NCBI RefSeq assembly: GCF_030268225.1
Contig: NZ_BSQG01000004.1
Location: forward strand, 124,001-188,000
Reading direction: 5' to 3'
Length of the DNA stretch: 64,000 bases
Source of the DNA: Nocardiopsis ansamitocini
Lineage (GTDB): Bacteria > Actinomycetota > Actinomycetes > Streptosporangiales > Streptosporangiaceae
In this document: in pieces, positions 18,574 to 28,476 of the stretch
How the letters are laid out: each line of letters opens with the position of its first letter
How positions within the stretch are numbered: the stretch's first letter is position 1
Made by a program: the position numbers and the translations under genes
Notes under the pieces: generated by a model
What the model was told of the DNA's origin: nothing
What the model saw: the letters and a program-made list of their open reading frames with translations, nothing else
The model's database searches: none

Positions 18574-19146
18574 TCAGTCCAGGAAAAGGGCTGCGAGCCG
18601 GGGAAGACGACGCGACGTCTCCGCGTCGTCCTCGGGGTCCCAGTTCACCCCGGTCGGCCGTTGCGGCCGCGTCATTTCCCGCACCGCTCTCTCGGTCACC
18701 GTGGTGAGGGACTCGGTCACCCCTTTCCCCTTCGCATACGTCTTCCCGACGAGACTGCTCAGGGACTCGTATCCGATCCACGCGCTTTCGCCACGGCTCA
18801 TCCGGATGACCACGGGAAGGTCGGCCAGAGTGTCGGGGTCGGCGACAGCCTTGGTGAAGGTGTCGCGTCCGAGAAGGATCAACCCGTCGCGGAAATCCAT
18901 GAAACCGTCGTCCCCGCAGCCGCCCTCAATCAGATAAGCAGCGTTTTGCAGCGGATACCGAAGCGCGGAGTCGCTCACCTCGATCCTCGTGAGGGAGAAG
19001 TCGATGATCTCCGCCGGCGTCAGCGCGGCCAGCACGTCGGCCAGCGCCGCCGGCAGCGGGTCGTCCGGCAGATTACGGTCGTCCGCCCGGTCGCCGACGC
19101 CGGCACGCGCGGTCTCGATGAGATCCCACCACATGTCGATGTGCAT
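18574..19146 (-). CDS. DUF4240 domain protein
   Basis: 190 residues from the ATG at 19146 (AGGA 10 bases upstream). The start MHIDMWWDLIETARAG and body LTPAEIIDFSLTRIEV, YLIEGGCGDDGFMDFRDGLILLGR are typical of DUF4240 (MolR-like) proteins, which usually begin with xxFWxLIExA. No catalytic function is known. It follows the phosphotransferase gene after 84 bases on the same strand and may share its promoter. Confidence 0.87.
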   Translation of the reverse strand: MHIDMWWDLIETARAGVGDRADDRNLPDDPLPAALADVLAALTPAEIIDFSLTRIEVSDSALRYPLQNAAYLIEGGCGDDGFMDFRDGLILLGRDTFTKAVADPDTLADLPVVIRMSRGESAWIGYESLSSLVGKTYAKGKGVTESLTTVTERAVREMTRPQRPTGVNWDPEDDAETSRRLPRLAALFLD

Positions 19147-19230
19147 GCCGGCAATCCTAGGGAGGGCCGGTCCGCCTGCCGTCCACAGGTTGCCCGTCCT
19201 CACCAACGGGTCGATGAGCCGATCGTTGGT

Positions 19231-20199
19231 CTACCCGTCGAATGTCTCGTCGATGCGCAGGCCGCCTGCGAAGGGCATCGTCTGCCACTGGTCGACGGCT
19301 GGCCTGAGGTACTCCATCAGCTCGGGCAGCTGCGGGACAAGCGTGAGGGTGGCGACGACCCGCAGCATACCCAGGGCGTTGACGAAACCCAGGGCCTCCT
19401 CGTCGAGCGGTCTCGTGCCGTTGCGCCGCGCGCCGCGGTTGTAGGCGGATTCGTGCTCGGATCCGAGAGCGGCGAGGTCCCATTCGACGGGCCCCAGCGT
19501 GACCAGTTCGAAGTCGGCGTAGAGGTCCCCGTCCACCCCGGAGAAGATGTTGGCGGGCGGGGAGTCGCCGTGGACGGGCTGGAGCCCCACACCCGGGAAC
19601 CGGGCCTCGAAGGCCGCGCGCGAGCGCACGAGTGGTTCCAGGATCTGCCACTCGCGGCGGGCGCGGTCCAGCTCGGCCGTTCCGATCAGGGCACGGTGTC
19701 GGTCGAGCCGGGCAAGGCTTTCCGCGATGAACTGTGGATCGGCCGCAGACAGAAACTCCAGGGGGCCGGGGTAGGCGCGCATTGCCGCGTGCAGATCGGC
19801 GACGCTCTCGGCGTTCGCCACGTAATCGGGTTTCCTGTCCCGGTCCTCCTGGACGAACGGCCAGAACGTCATCGAGAAACCGTCGCGTTGCACGGGTTTT
19901 TGCGGCACGAGCGGACTGGGCGCGATCACGGGAACCCCCTGACCGGCGAGCCAACGTGTCACGTCCAGCTCGTCCTGTTGGCGGCGTGCGAGGGCGACCA
20001 GGTCCTCCGGGTGCGGCAAGACGGTGGGAATCCGGGCCACGACCGGAGAGGGCGCCAGGTGGACGACGACGGAGAAGACGTCGTGCAGCACCGTGGGATC
20101 GGTAACGGTCAGGCCGAGCTCGCGCCCTGCCGCGACGGCCGCGCCGACCGCGGCGGAGGTCCGGTCGGCGAGCTGTTGTGGTGTCAGGAACGTGGTCAT
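19231..20199 (-). CDS. APH-fold phosphotransferase family protein
   Basis: 322 residues. The catalytic loop is PVHGDSPPANIF (209-219; His210, Asp212) and the metal-binding segment YADFELVTLGPVEWDLAAL (about 227-245), together the protein-kinase-like APH/choline-kinase signature. The N-lobe nucleotide region (VVHLAPSPVVARI, about 46-58) is divergent. Members phosphorylate aminoglycosides, macrolides, homoserine or other alcohols; this one cannot be assigned. Single gene or two-gene unit with the DUF4240 gene. Confidence 0.85.
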   Translation of the reverse strand: MTTFLTPQQLADRTSAAVGAAVAAGRELGLTVTDPTVLHDVFSVVVHLAPSPVVARIPTVLPHPEDLVALARRQQDELDVTRWLAGQGVPVIAPSPLVPQKPVQRDGFSMTFWPFVQEDRDRKPDYVANAESVADLHAAMRAYPGPLEFLSAADPQFIAESLARLDRHRALIGTAELDRARREWQILEPLVRSRAAFEARFPGVGLQPVHGDSPPANIFSGVDGDLYADFELVTLGPVEWDLAALGSEHESAYNRGARRNGTRPLDEEALGFVNALGMLRVVATLTLVPQLPELMEYLRPAVDQWQTMPFAGGLRIDETFDG

Positions 20200-20417
20200 G
20201 GCTCCATCATTTCAGCGGGATCGGGCTGCCAGGAGTCGTTCGGCCCCCAATCCTGTTCCGATGTTCCTCACCCCGCCTTCCTCCTCGACGACGACGCCGG
20301 ACCCGCGTATCCACTGGGGAGGCGGGGAACCCCGCACCCGGTGTGGCCGGGCCACACGGATCTGCTGGACGTGGCGGAGGAAACCGCCCGAACAGGGGGT
20401 AATGACCCGTTGCCGTT

Positions 20418-20450
20418 GTACGGCCCCGCCCGGTTCGGGCGGGGCCGTAC
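20418..20450 (-). terminator. Perfect 15-bp hairpin terminator
   Basis: Arms 20418-20432 and 20436-20450 are perfectly complementary with a 3-base loop, directly abutting the stop codon of the glycosyltransferase gene. It isolates that gene from the downstream phosphotransferase gene. Confidence 0.85.
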
Positions 20451-21899
20451 TCATTTCCGGGGCTGGTCCTTTGATGCCGGGTCCATCGTGTCCGTCCCGA
20501 CCGTCACGGCGGTCAGCTCATCCCAGAGCCTTCGCCACGGTTCGACGGGGAAATGGGAATCGAGCCGGCCGAGGTTCTTCCGCATGGCCTCGGCGAACCA
20601 CCGTTCGTCGTCGGCCCGGGCACGCATGAGTTCGAGCATCTTCTCGGCCGTCCCCCTCAGGTCGCCCTCCCCGTGGAGACGGGCGCACAGGAACGCGTCA
20701 CCGTAGATATCGCAGAAGGCGTTGAAGTCACCGACCGCACTGGGGATACCCGCGACGGTCGCGAGCGCGGGCCCCAGCCCGACACTCTCCACGTCCGGGC
20801 GGTTCGGTGTGAAGAGCACCCCGCCACCGGTGGCGGCACCCACCCGCAGAAGGTCGACCTCGTCGAGGTGCCAGAGGCGGTCCGCTCCCCGGTAGCTCTG
20901 GAGCGGCACCCCGTCCAAGAACCTCACGTGGTCCAGAACGTCCTCGTGCAGGGCCTCGTCGAGCACCTCCTTCGTGTAGTCCGGGTCCTCACCGAGATCA
21001 CCGAAGACCAGCAGGAGAGGCTCCGATCGCCCTTGCTCCCTGCTCACCTCCCGTATGCGGGAGAAGAGCCGTATCGAGATCTCCACCCCTTTGACCCTGA
21101 AGACACGGACGGGGACCAGGAGCAGCGGCTGTCCCGGTACGGCGCCGATCTGCTCCAGGAACTCCTCGTGCCGGTCCTCCAACACCTCGGAGGGAGCTGC
21201 GGGCAGCACGTTGGGGACCGTGACGGGTTCCAGCGGGGTGGGATATCCGGAAGCCTCGACCCGCAGTGCCTCCGACACCACCGCCCAACGGTGTGCGTCG
21301 TGTCGGCCGGGCAACGGGGTGAATTCGTTGGGGGCCGGGGGATAGACCCGTTCGTCGCCCTCGTGCACGGCGTAGCTGCCGAACAGGTCGTGGTCCCAGA
21401 AGAGGACTCCACCGGGCCGTCCGCCGCCCCAGCGCCGCGCCGCGGCCCGGTGAAGGGCAAGGGTCACCGGAACCGCGTCGGTCAGGGTCATGTTGACGGC
21501 CACCACCCAGTCCGTGTCGTGTTCGTCGAGCCACTCGGAGAAGTACGTCTCGTAGGGAGCAGCCAGAGCCTCGATGCGCTGACGGAGCCGTGCTTTCTCG
21601 CCGGGGTCCAGATCGTCCGCCCGGGCGACCAGGCGTCGTACGTCGAGGAGTTCATCGGCCAGTTCCGGTCCCGCGCAGGGAAGGGTCGTGCTGACGTCGA
21701 GCCAAGGAGGGTAGCAGTCCGGTTCGGTGCCGTTGGGAAAGAACGCGGGCTTGTCGGGACGCCACGAGTAGCCGAGGTCGGCCGGGATGGGTTCTGCCGG
21801 GGACGGTTTCCCGTGAAAACGGGCCACGACATTGCGAAAGACGGTGAGCAGACCACTGACGGGGAGCCCGTCCCCGCACACCAGCGCGAGCTTGACCAA
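20451..21899 (-). CDS. GT-B fold glycosyltransferase-like protein
   Basis: 482 residues from a TTG (21899) with AAAGGTG 5 bases upstream; family-like sequence begins exactly there (VKLALVCGDGLPVSG). N-domain: ADLGYSWRPDKP, DWVVAVNMTLTD, VLFWDHDLFGSYA; C-domain: LLVPVRVFRVKGVEI, LLLVFGDLGEDPDY, then VESVGLGPALATVAGIPSA, which matches the donor-binding ExxGLGxxEA-type motif of GT4 enzymes. Probably transfers a nucleotide-sugar residue in the cytosol; the acceptor is unknown, and no envelope genes are nearby. The canonical Glu pair is changed, so activity is uncertain. Confidence 0.75.
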   Translation of the reverse strand: MVKLALVCGDGLPVSGLLTVFRNVVARFHGKPSPAEPIPADLGYSWRPDKPAFFPNGTEPDCYPPWLDVSTTLPCAGPELADELLDVRRLVARADDLDPGEKARLRQRIEALAAPYETYFSEWLDEHDTDWVVAVNMTLTDAVPVTLALHRAAARRWGGGRPGGVLFWDHDLFGSYAVHEGDERVYPPAPNEFTPLPGRHDAHRWAVVSEALRVEASGYPTPLEPVTVPNVLPAAPSEVLEDRHEEFLEQIGAVPGQPLLLVPVRVFRVKGVEISIRLFSRIREVSREQGRSEPLLLVFGDLGEDPDYTKEVLDEALHEDVLDHVRFLDGVPLQSYRGADRLWHLDEVDLLRVGAATGGGVLFTPNRPDVESVGLGPALATVAGIPSAVGDFNAFCDIYGDAFLCARLHGEGDLRGTAEKMLELMRARADDERWFAEAMRKNLGRLDSHFPVEPWRRLWDELTAVTVGTDTMDPASKDQPRK

Positions 21900-22425
21900 C
21901 GTTTCACCTTTCTCACCGGGCCCACCACGATTGCGGCCCTTCGAACGGTCACGAACACCACGGGTCGGGTCGATGGGCCGAGCGCCGTGACCGCGGTCGC
22001 CGGGGTCAGGCGACGGCCAGCAGCGCACATGTCCGCCGACGACGCGCAGCGCCGGCCGAAGGGGGCGTGGGCGGACATGGTCCGATCCTTTCGGAGGCGG
22101 TCGGCGCAGGAGCTGGTTTTGCCTAAAAGGCGTTTACGAAACCAGGAAAGCTCTCAACGTCCCCCGTGCCGCTGGTCCGTGGACTCGTTGCGCGTCGACT
22201 CCGAGTTCAGGTCGGCGCGGAGAGCCACCACGCCCGTGCGCCGGAGCAGGCGGAGGCCCTGCCGCGCGGGGTCGCCCTGCCGGGCGGTGTGGTCCGGCAA
22301 CAGTTGAGTGCGGTCTTTGAAGTCCGTCAAAAAATTTCGCGATGGGATGTCGAGAACCCGCGCGCGGCTCCGTCCCCAGGAGAGAACACGGCCACAATGG
22401 GCCGTATCTCACCGAGGAGGACATG
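21900..22425. other. Intergenic region, no gene seen
   Basis: 526 bases between divergent starts. No supported coding frame. One nested inverted repeat (CTGGTTT at 22113-22119 with AAACCAG at 22139-22145, enclosing GCCTAAAAGGC) may be a regulatory site for either gene. Confidence 0.5.
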
Positions 22426-22833
22426 ATGGCCAAGTACCTGCTGCTCAAGCACTACCGGGGCGCGCCGGCACCGGTCAACGACGTGCCGATGGACCAGTGG
22501 GAGCCGGAGGAGGTCTCGGCCCACATCCAGTACATGCGCGACTTCGCCGCTCGACTGGAGGGCACCGGCGAGTTCGTCGACAGCCAGGCGCTCTCGCCGG
22601 AGGGCACGTTTGTCCGCTACGACGGTGAGGGCCGGCCGCCGGTCACCGACGGCCCGTTCGCGGAGACCAAGGACCTGATCGCCGGCTGGATGGTGATCGA
22701 CGTCGACACCTACGAGCGCGCACTCGAACTGGCCGGCGAGCTGTCCGCGGCCCCGGGCGCGGGTGGGAAGCCGATCCACGAGTGGCTCGAGGTGCGACCG
22801 TTCTACTCCGAGCGGCCCACGGCCACCGAGTGA
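22426..22833 (+). CDS. DGPF/YciI-like protein (ECF sigma partner)
   Basis: 135 residues from the second of two adjacent ATGs; GAGGAGG ends 5 bases before it. The family signature is VTDGPFAETKDLIAGWMVIDVD (about 68-89), hence the DGPF name, in a ferredoxin-like YCII fold. In actinomycetes such genes typically sit directly upstream of a group-42 ECF sigma factor gene with which they are co-expressed. Here the overlapping downstream frame keeps only the first residues of that sigma factor. Enzymatic role unknown. Confidence 0.9.
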   Translation: MAKYLLLKHYRGAPAPVNDVPMDQWEPEEVSAHIQYMRDFAARLEGTGEFVDSQALSPEGTFVRYDGEGRPPVTDGPFAETKDLIAGWMVIDVDTYERALELAGELSAAPGAGGKPIHEWLEVRPFYSERPTATE

Positions 22834-23081
22834 ACGAGTCGCTGCTCCGGGAGCTGGTGCCCACGGTGATCGGTGTTCTCGTCCGTCGCGGGGCCGAGGT
22901 CTCCGAGATCACGACGAGACCTGGCGACGAGGTGGGGCGGGAACTGCTCGGTACCCTTTCGAGGGCCGCCAAGCCCGAGGACGAAGATGCGTTCCTGGAA
23001 CAGATGGTTGCCGAGCGCCGTGTGGTCATCCGGTTGACGGTGGACCGGCTGTACGGAACAGCGTTCGATATCGAGGGCTAG
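22830..23081 (+). pseudogene. Truncated ECF42-type sigma factor gene
   Basis: An 83-codon frame that starts at a GTGA overlap with the DGPF gene. Its first 23 residues (NESLLRELVPTVIGVLVRRG) match the N-terminus of sigma factors partnered with DGPF proteins; the normal continuation (about 380 more residues with the sigma-2 and sigma-4 regions) is absent, and an unrelated acidic segment follows (RPGDEVGRELLGTLSRAA onward), ending at 23081. This looks like a deletion that fused the sigma start to the tail of another gene. The origin of the tail is not recognised. Confidence 0.65.
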
Positions 23082-23313
23082 AACATTTCGGACCCGTGCT
23101 GGTCGAAGCCGCTCGGTGAGGGCTGCGACCAGCACCGCAGCACACAGCGATCCTGGCGTACCTCGTGGCCACGGCGCCCTGGCGCCGAGAATGTCGTAAG
23201 AGAACGTGCCAAGGGGCTCGAAACCTTCAGGATCGACAGGAAAAGGCCGGTCACGAAGCCGACTTCGTCGGCAGAGGGTTCACCCAGCTGCCCAGCACGC
23301 GGGAGCGCTCGGG

Positions 23314-23991
23314 TTACCTGGCCGGGTTCGTGTTCGAGCTGGTGGGCCTCCGCGGGGTCTGCGTCCGATAGGACCGCCCCAGTTCCGCGCCGAGCCCGAA
23401 GTAATGACGGAAGTTGTAGATGAGCGGACTCCACTCGGCTGGATCGACATGCTGGGTCCCGGGGACGACGATGCGTGAATCGGCGTGTACTTTTCGGGTG
23501 ACCGACTCGACGATGACGAACGCCCCGGAGATGTCCGGACGTATTCGCTGGGCGCGGGCCTCCAGTTGGAGGGGGCATTCGGCGACACGGGGCGGCCCGA
23601 CCACATGCGAGGGCTCGGCGCGGAGACCGGCCGCGGTGAATTTGTCCTGTTCGAAACGGCAGCCGTGCGGTTTGGTCGGGGGCACCGGATGGCGGCCGGT
23701 CAGCGATGCCAGTCGCTCCACCTGCGGCCACAGCTCGGGGGACGGCAGATTGATGACCAGTTCGGGACGGTCACGGAGGTTGTCCGCAGTCTGCCCGTCG
23801 CCTCCCAGCCCCAGCACGATCACCTTCCCCAGGGCCCAGGCCGAGGAGATCGGGGCGAGGTTGAACGACCCGTCCGGGTTCTCCGTCGAGAGGAGCACGA
23901 CCGGCGTTCCGAAGTACAGGATGCTCGGCTCGATGGCACGGTGGGTGTCGACCTGTTCCGCGGACGGCACACAGCCGGGTTCGTTGTCCAT
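23314..23991 (-). CDS. Flavin reductase-like (split-barrel) protein
   Basis: 225 residues. PVVLLSTENPDGSFNLAPISSAWALG (about 30-55), VLGLGGDGQTADNL and ELVINLPSPELW are the FMN-binding split-barrel motifs of the flavin-reductase/DIM6-NTAB family. A Pro/Arg-rich tail ends the protein. Divergent from the ArsR-type regulator with a 13-bp perfect palindrome between them, so it is likely the regulated target. Substrate or partner monooxygenase not visible. Confidence 0.87.
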   Translation of the reverse strand: MDNEPGCVPSAEQVDTHRAIEPSILYFGTPVVLLSTENPDGSFNLAPISSAWALGKVIVLGLGGDGQTADNLRDRPELVINLPSPELWPQVERLASLTGRHPVPPTKPHGCRFEQDKFTAAGLRAEPSHVVGPPRVAECPLQLEARAQRIRPDISGAFVIVESVTRKVHADSRIVVPGTQHVDPAEWSPLIYNFRHYFGLGAELGRSYRTQTPRRPTSSNTNPAR

Positions 23992-24008
23992 GCTCGCAGC
24001 CTAGAAAC

Positions 24009-24038
24009 GGGATGCTTCGGCAGCGGCCGAAGCATCCC
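24009..24038. promoter_or_regulatory. Perfect 13-bp inverted repeat, operator
   Basis: GGGATGCTTCGGC (24009-24021) is repeated in reverse complement at 24026-24038 with a 4-base centre. It sits in the 64-base gap between the divergent flavin-reductase and ArsR-like genes, where it could control both. Confidence 0.75.
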
Positions 24039-24055
24039 TGGTGATAATCGAGTCC

Positions 24056-24766
24056 ATGAACGTCCAAGCGACTGGTCCCGATCTGGCGGCCGTTGCCAGG
24101 CTGCTGGCCGACGGTACGCGTGCCGGCTTCTGCCTGGCCTTGCTCGACGGCCGGGCATGGACCGCCGTCGAATTGGCCCGTCACGCAGGGGTGGCCGCTT
24201 CGACGGCAACCGGGCACCTCAACATGCTCGTCCGTGGGGGACTGCTCACCGAGGAGCGGCAGGGACGCCACCGTTATGTTCGCCTTGCCGATCCCCACGT
24301 CGCCGAGTTGATCGAGAATCTCACCGTGATGGCTCCGCACAGCGCTCCCGCACCCCGTTCCCTGTCGGCGGTGCGTCGCAGCCGAGCCCTCGCCTACGCC
24401 CGGACCTGCTACGACCACCTGGCCGGAACCGTCGGGGTCGCGATCACCGAGGCAATGACCGAGCGGGAACTACTGGACTGGCGACACGGGCTGAGCCTGA
24501 CCCGTGACGGAGTGATCTGGCTCGTGGAACTCGGCATCACCGTCCCGACCGCCACGCGTCGCCCCTCCGTACGATCGTGTCTGGACTGGACGGAGCGTCG
24601 GCCGCATCTGGCGGGTGCGGTCGGTGCAGCAATATGCCGCCACGCCTTGGACTCCGGTTGGATCGCCCGAATCGGCACGACCCGCGCCGTGTGCGTCACG
24701 GCCGACGGCCGAAATGCTCTGCGCGTCCATCTCGGCCTGTCCGACGATTCCCTTTCGGGCCGGTGA
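24056..24766 (+). CDS. ArsR-type winged-helix regulator
   Basis: 236 residues from the ATG at 24056. N-terminal winged helix ([20 protein letters not shown], then [39 protein letters not shown], about 12-83). The long C-terminal part ([20 protein letters not shown]) belongs to the group of larger ArsR proteins without the classical Cys metal site; it has Cys residues but not in a CxC pattern near the HTH. It probably represses the divergent flavin-reductase gene in response to an organic effector. Confidence 0.87.
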   Translation: MNVQATGPDLAAVARLLADGTRAGFCLALLDGRAWTAVELARHAGVAASTATGHLNMLVRGGLLTEERQGRHRYVRLADPHVAELIENLTVMAPHSAPAPRSLSAVRRSRALAYARTCYDHLAGTVGVAITEAMTERELLDWRHGLSLTRDGVIWLVELGITVPTATRRPSVRSCLDWTERRPHLAGAVGAAICRHALDSGWIARIGTTRAVCVTADGRNALRVHLGLSDDSLSGR

Positions 24767-24921
24767 CCCGTTCCCACGGCAGGATCACGGGTGGCAGGAA
24801 CCTTCTCGCCCCGATTCTCCGGACCATCCCTGACCCGTCGTCGTGCCCGAACGACATCCGGCCCCGCGGAAGTCGTGTCACCATTTCGTACCGGGCCCGG
24901 TGGGGACTTCCCGGGTGTCGG

Positions 24922-27300
24922 TCAAGGGCCGACGTAAGTCGCGAGGTGCTCGCCGGTGAGAGTGGAGCGGGCGGCGACGAGGTCGGCCGGTGCGCCTTCG
25001 AACACGATTCGGCCGCCGTCGTGCCCGGCACCTGGGCCGAGGTCGACGATCCAGTCGGCGTGTGCCATGACCGCCTGGTGGTGCTCGATGACGATCACCG
25101 ACTTGCCCGAGTCGACGAGCCGGTCGAGCAGGCCGAGTAGCTGTTCGACATCGGCGAGGTGGAGGCCGGTGGTCGGCTCGTCCAAGACGTAGACGTCGCC
25201 CTTCTCAGCCATTCGAGTGGCCAGCTTGAGCCGCTGCCGCTCGCCGCCGGACAGCGTGGTGAGCGGCTGACCGAGCGTGAGGTAACCGAGCCCGACGTCG
25301 ACGAGCCGGTCGAGGATGGTGGACGCGGCCCGAATGGGTGCCTTGCCGGCACCGAAGAACTCCTTGGCCCCGTCCACCGACATCGCGAGCACTTCGCTGA
25401 TGTCGCAACCGCCGAGGTGGTAGTCCAGCACCGATGCCTGGAATCGTTTCCCCTCGCACTCCTCGCAAGTGGTGGCGACGCCGGCCATCATCGCGAGGTC
25501 GGTGTAGATGACGCCGGCACCGTTGCAGCCGGGGCAGGCGCCCTCGGAGTTGGCGCTGAACAGGGCCGGTTTCACCCCATTGGCCTTGGCGAACGCCTTG
25601 CGGATCGGGTCGAGGAGTCCGGTGTAGGTCGCCGGATTGCTCCGCCGCGAGCCACGGATTGCGCCCTGGTCGATCGAGACCACGTCCGTGCCGGTGGGGA
25701 TCGACCCGTGTATCAGTGAACTCTTGCCCGAACCGGCGACACCGGTGACGACGACCAGTACCCCGAGCGGGATATCGACATCGACGTCACACAGGTTGTT
25801 CGTCGCCGCGCCGCGGATCTCCAGGGTGCCCTTCGGTGTTCGCACCGTGCTCTTGAGGGCGGAGCGGTCGTCGAAATGACGACCGGTGACGGTGCTGCCG
25901 GACCGCAGCCCCTCTACGGTTCCTTCGTAGCAGACGGTGCCCCCTGCCGTGCCGGCGCCTGGGCCGAGGTCGACGACGTGGTCGGCGATCGCGATCGCCT
26001 CCGGTTTGTGCTCCACGACGAGTACGGTGTTGCCCTTGTCGCGCAACCGCAGCAGCAGTCCGTTCAACCGCTGGATGTCGTAAGGGTGCAGGCCGGTGGT
26101 GGGCTCGTCGAAAATGTAGGTGACATCGGTGAGCGACGAGCCGAGGTGGCGGATCATCCTGGTGCGTTGCGCCTCGCCGCCCGACAGCGTGCCGGCCGGC
26201 CGGTCGAGCGAGAGGTAGCCCAGCCCGATCTCCATGAACGAGTCGAGGGTCTGCAGCAGCGCGGCCAGCAACGGCGCCACCGACGGTTCGTCGAGGCCTC
26301 GGACCCATTCGGCGAGGTCGCTGATCTGCATCGAGCAAGCGTCGGCGATGTTGATCCCGTCGATCAGTGAGGAGCGGGCAGCCTTGCTGATCCGGGTGCC
26401 ATCGCATTCGGGACAGGCCGTGAAGGTGACCGCCCGGTCTACGAACGCCCGGATGTGCGGTTGCAGCGAATCGGGATCCTTGGAGAGGAACGACTTCCGT
26501 ACTTTGGGGACCAATCCCTCGTAGGTGAGGTTGACTCCGTCGATCTTCACCTTGACTGCCTCCTTGTGGAGGAAGTCGTCGCGCTCCTGCTCGGTGTACG
26601 CGCGGATCGGCTTGTTCGGGTCGACGAAGCCCGACTCGGTGAAGATCCGTACCGTCCAGAAGCTGTCCGCCTTGTAACCGGGAACGGTGATGGCGCCTTC
26701 AGCAATCGACTTGGACGCGTCGTAGAGCTGGGTGAGGTCGATGTCGGAGACCGTTCCTCGGCCTTCGCAGCGAGTACACATGCCACCGGTACGGGTGAAC
26801 GTCTGTTTCACGCTTTTGCGGGCGCCGCGTTCGATCGTGATCGCGCCGCTTGCCCGAACCGAGGGGACGTTGAAGGAGAACGCGTTTGGCGAGCCGATGT
26901 GCGGCTGGCCGAGCCGGCTGAAGAGGATGCGCAGCATTGCGTTGGCATCGGTGGCGGTGCCGACCGTCGAACGGGCATCGGCACCCATGCGCTGCTGGTC
27001 GACGATGATCGCGCTCGTCAGTCCTTCGAGTACGTCGACCTCGGGCCGCGCCAATGCGGGCAGAAAGCCTTGCGCGAAAGCACTGTAGGTCTCGTTGATC
27101 ATCCGCTGCGACTCGGCGGCGATCGTTCCGAAAACCAGCGAGCTCTTGCCCGAGCCGGAGACACCGGTGAACACCGTCAGACGACGCTTCGGGATCTCGA
27201 CGCTGACGTCCTTGAGGTTGTTCACGCGTGCCCCGTGCACGCGGATCAGGTCATGGCTGTCGGCAACATGCGGCTCGGATGGCTGTGTTGTCGTCCCCAT
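24922..27300 (-). CDS. UvrA-like ABC ATPase (drug-resistance class)
   Basis: 792 residues from the ATG at 27300 (GGAG 6 bases upstream). Two ABC modules with UvrA-specific features: Walker [10 protein letters not shown] near residue 46, zinc CxxC ([12 protein letters not shown]), signature LSGGEAQR and DEPTTGLHP; then [14 protein letters not shown](18)-CEEC zinc region, [12 protein letters not shown] and [11 protein letters not shown]. It is about 150 residues shorter than housekeeping UvrA and lacks most of the UvrB-interacting insertion, as in UvrA2/DrrC-type proteins linked to resistance to DNA-intercalating drugs. Monocistronic, with a large gene-poor region upstream. Confidence 0.93.
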   Translation of the reverse strand: MGTTTQPSEPHVADSHDLIRVHGARVNNLKDVSVEIPKRRLTVFTGVSGSGKSSLVFGTIAAESQRMINETYSAFAQGFLPALARPEVDVLEGLTSAIIVDQQRMGADARSTVGTATDANAMLRILFSRLGQPHIGSPNAFSFNVPSVRASGAITIERGARKSVKQTFTRTGGMCTRCEGRGTVSDIDLTQLYDASKSIAEGAITVPGYKADSFWTVRIFTESGFVDPNKPIRAYTEQERDDFLHKEAVKVKIDGVNLTYEGLVPKVRKSFLSKDPDSLQPHIRAFVDRAVTFTACPECDGTRISKAARSSLIDGINIADACSMQISDLAEWVRGLDEPSVAPLLAALLQTLDSFMEIGLGYLSLDRPAGTLSGGEAQRTRMIRHLGSSLTDVTYIFDEPTTGLHPYDIQRLNGLLLRLRDKGNTVLVVEHKPEAIAIADHVVDLGPGAGTAGGTVCYEGTVEGLRSGSTVTGRHFDDRSALKSTVRTPKGTLEIRGAATNNLCDVDVDIPLGVLVVVTGVAGSGKSSLIHGSIPTGTDVVSIDQGAIRGSRRSNPATYTGLLDPIRKAFAKANGVKPALFSANSEGACPGCNGAGVIYTDLAMMAGVATTCEECEGKRFQASVLDYHLGGCDISEVLAMSVDGAKEFFGAGKAPIRAASTILDRLVDVGLGYLTLGQPLTTLSGGERQRLKLATRMAEKGDVYVLDEPTTGLHLADVEQLLGLLDRLVDSGKSVIVIEHHQAVMAHADWIVDLGPGAGHDGGRIVFEGAPADLVAARSTLTGEHLATYVGP

Positions 27301-27533
27301 CGTGTCTCCATCTGTCGGGCGGGACCACTTCGGCGTCTTCGCCGGTGTCATCTGACTCAAGCCGACCATCTTCGAGTATGTCGCGTGTCCCCGTCAGGCG
27401 CGATTATCGCCCGCGTTGCGACACTTTTCCGACCGTCGGCTCAACCGGCCTGCACCGGACCACCACTGTTTCGCAAGCTGCCTCGTGAAGCCTCCCGGGG
27501 GCCAGTCCGCGTTATCAATCCGTGTTGAGTTGG

Positions 27534-27567
27534 TTTCGTTTGCTAAAACGTTAATAAGCAAACGAAA
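27534..27567. repeat. 11-bp inverted repeat in AT-rich tract
   Basis: TTTCGTTTGCT (27534-27544) and AGCAAACGAAA (27557-27567) with a 12-base centre; a further AGCAAAC half-site lies at 27577-27583. It is upstream of the UvrA-like gene and may be an operator. Confidence 0.6.
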
Positions 27568-27610
27568 AACGTTTCAAGCAAACTTAATTAGACCCCAAGG
27601 GGCGGGATTT

Positions 27611-27645
27611 CTGACCCCTGATAAGTGAACCTTATCGAGGGTCAG
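27611..27645. repeat. 15-bp imperfect inverted repeat
   Basis: Arms 27611-27625 and 27631-27645 match at 13 of 15 positions around TGAAC. It follows the AT-rich tract and precedes a G/C-rich block; terminator or operator are both possible. Confidence 0.5.
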
Positions 27646-28476
27646 GCTGTCAGGGAGTGAAAAGTGGGCCCCGGCGGCCCCGGGAAGCGTTGCAACGTTA
27701 TTCAGAGAGTCTCCGAGAGGGTCAAAACGCGATCGAAGCTCTGAGGTGGCCGTAGGCGCATTCGACGCATGGGGGCACCGAATGCCACGGGGATGATCAT
27801 GAAAGCCCGGCAGCGTCGATTCTGTGGCGTCGTTTTTTGGGCAAGAGCTTGAAAAAACTTCACAAAACGGGCAGGAGGTCGTTGGGAGGCGACACAGCGA
27901 TGAGCACGGACCATCCTGAACTGGGGCTTAGCCAGGGCCACGTCCCGCGCGCAGCGGGACGGGAGCAGCGTGAGCATCCGAGGCCGGGAGCCAGGATGAC
28001 GTCACCACCCGGCTTTCCCGTGGCGATCGCAGCCAACGGCATGGCATGGAGGACGTGCACGATCCCACTGGGAAGAACCAGATGGTCGGACGCGACGCGC
28101 GAGCGCCAACCGGCAAAGGGGACAAGAACACACGGGGCGATTGGACGGTTGTGATCGAAGAAGGGCGGCGCAGAGAACCACCCGGTTTGTGACCGTGGCT
28201 CCGCTCGCCGAAACGCGCGTGCTCATGTAGTCGGAGATCCGGAACGCTGTCCTGTTCCATGGATACGACCCGGGAGAAAGCCGTTGGCGCAAAGGAACGA
28301 TCCTCGCCCTCATCCACTACCGTCCACGGCACTTTGAGTGCTTTTCGGCCCATGAAGCGCCGGCATGGTGGGCAGCAGTACCGCGGCAAACGTGAAGCTG
28401 ATCGAGGCCCGAACCCAGGTGCCCATCGTGCGGTTCTGGGGCAACGGACTACTCGCCGCAGGAGGCGCCCGATCGC

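Larger units (their letters stand above)
27301..28476. other. Gene-poor region with AT-rich repeats
   Basis: About 1.2 kb with no coding frame I can support: frames here show no domain, no coherent codon bias and no good ribosome-binding site. The segment 27520-27660 is markedly AT-rich compared with surroundings and contains two inverted repeats (listed separately). It may be a decayed gene region or an untranslated regulatory RNA locus. Confidence 0.5.
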
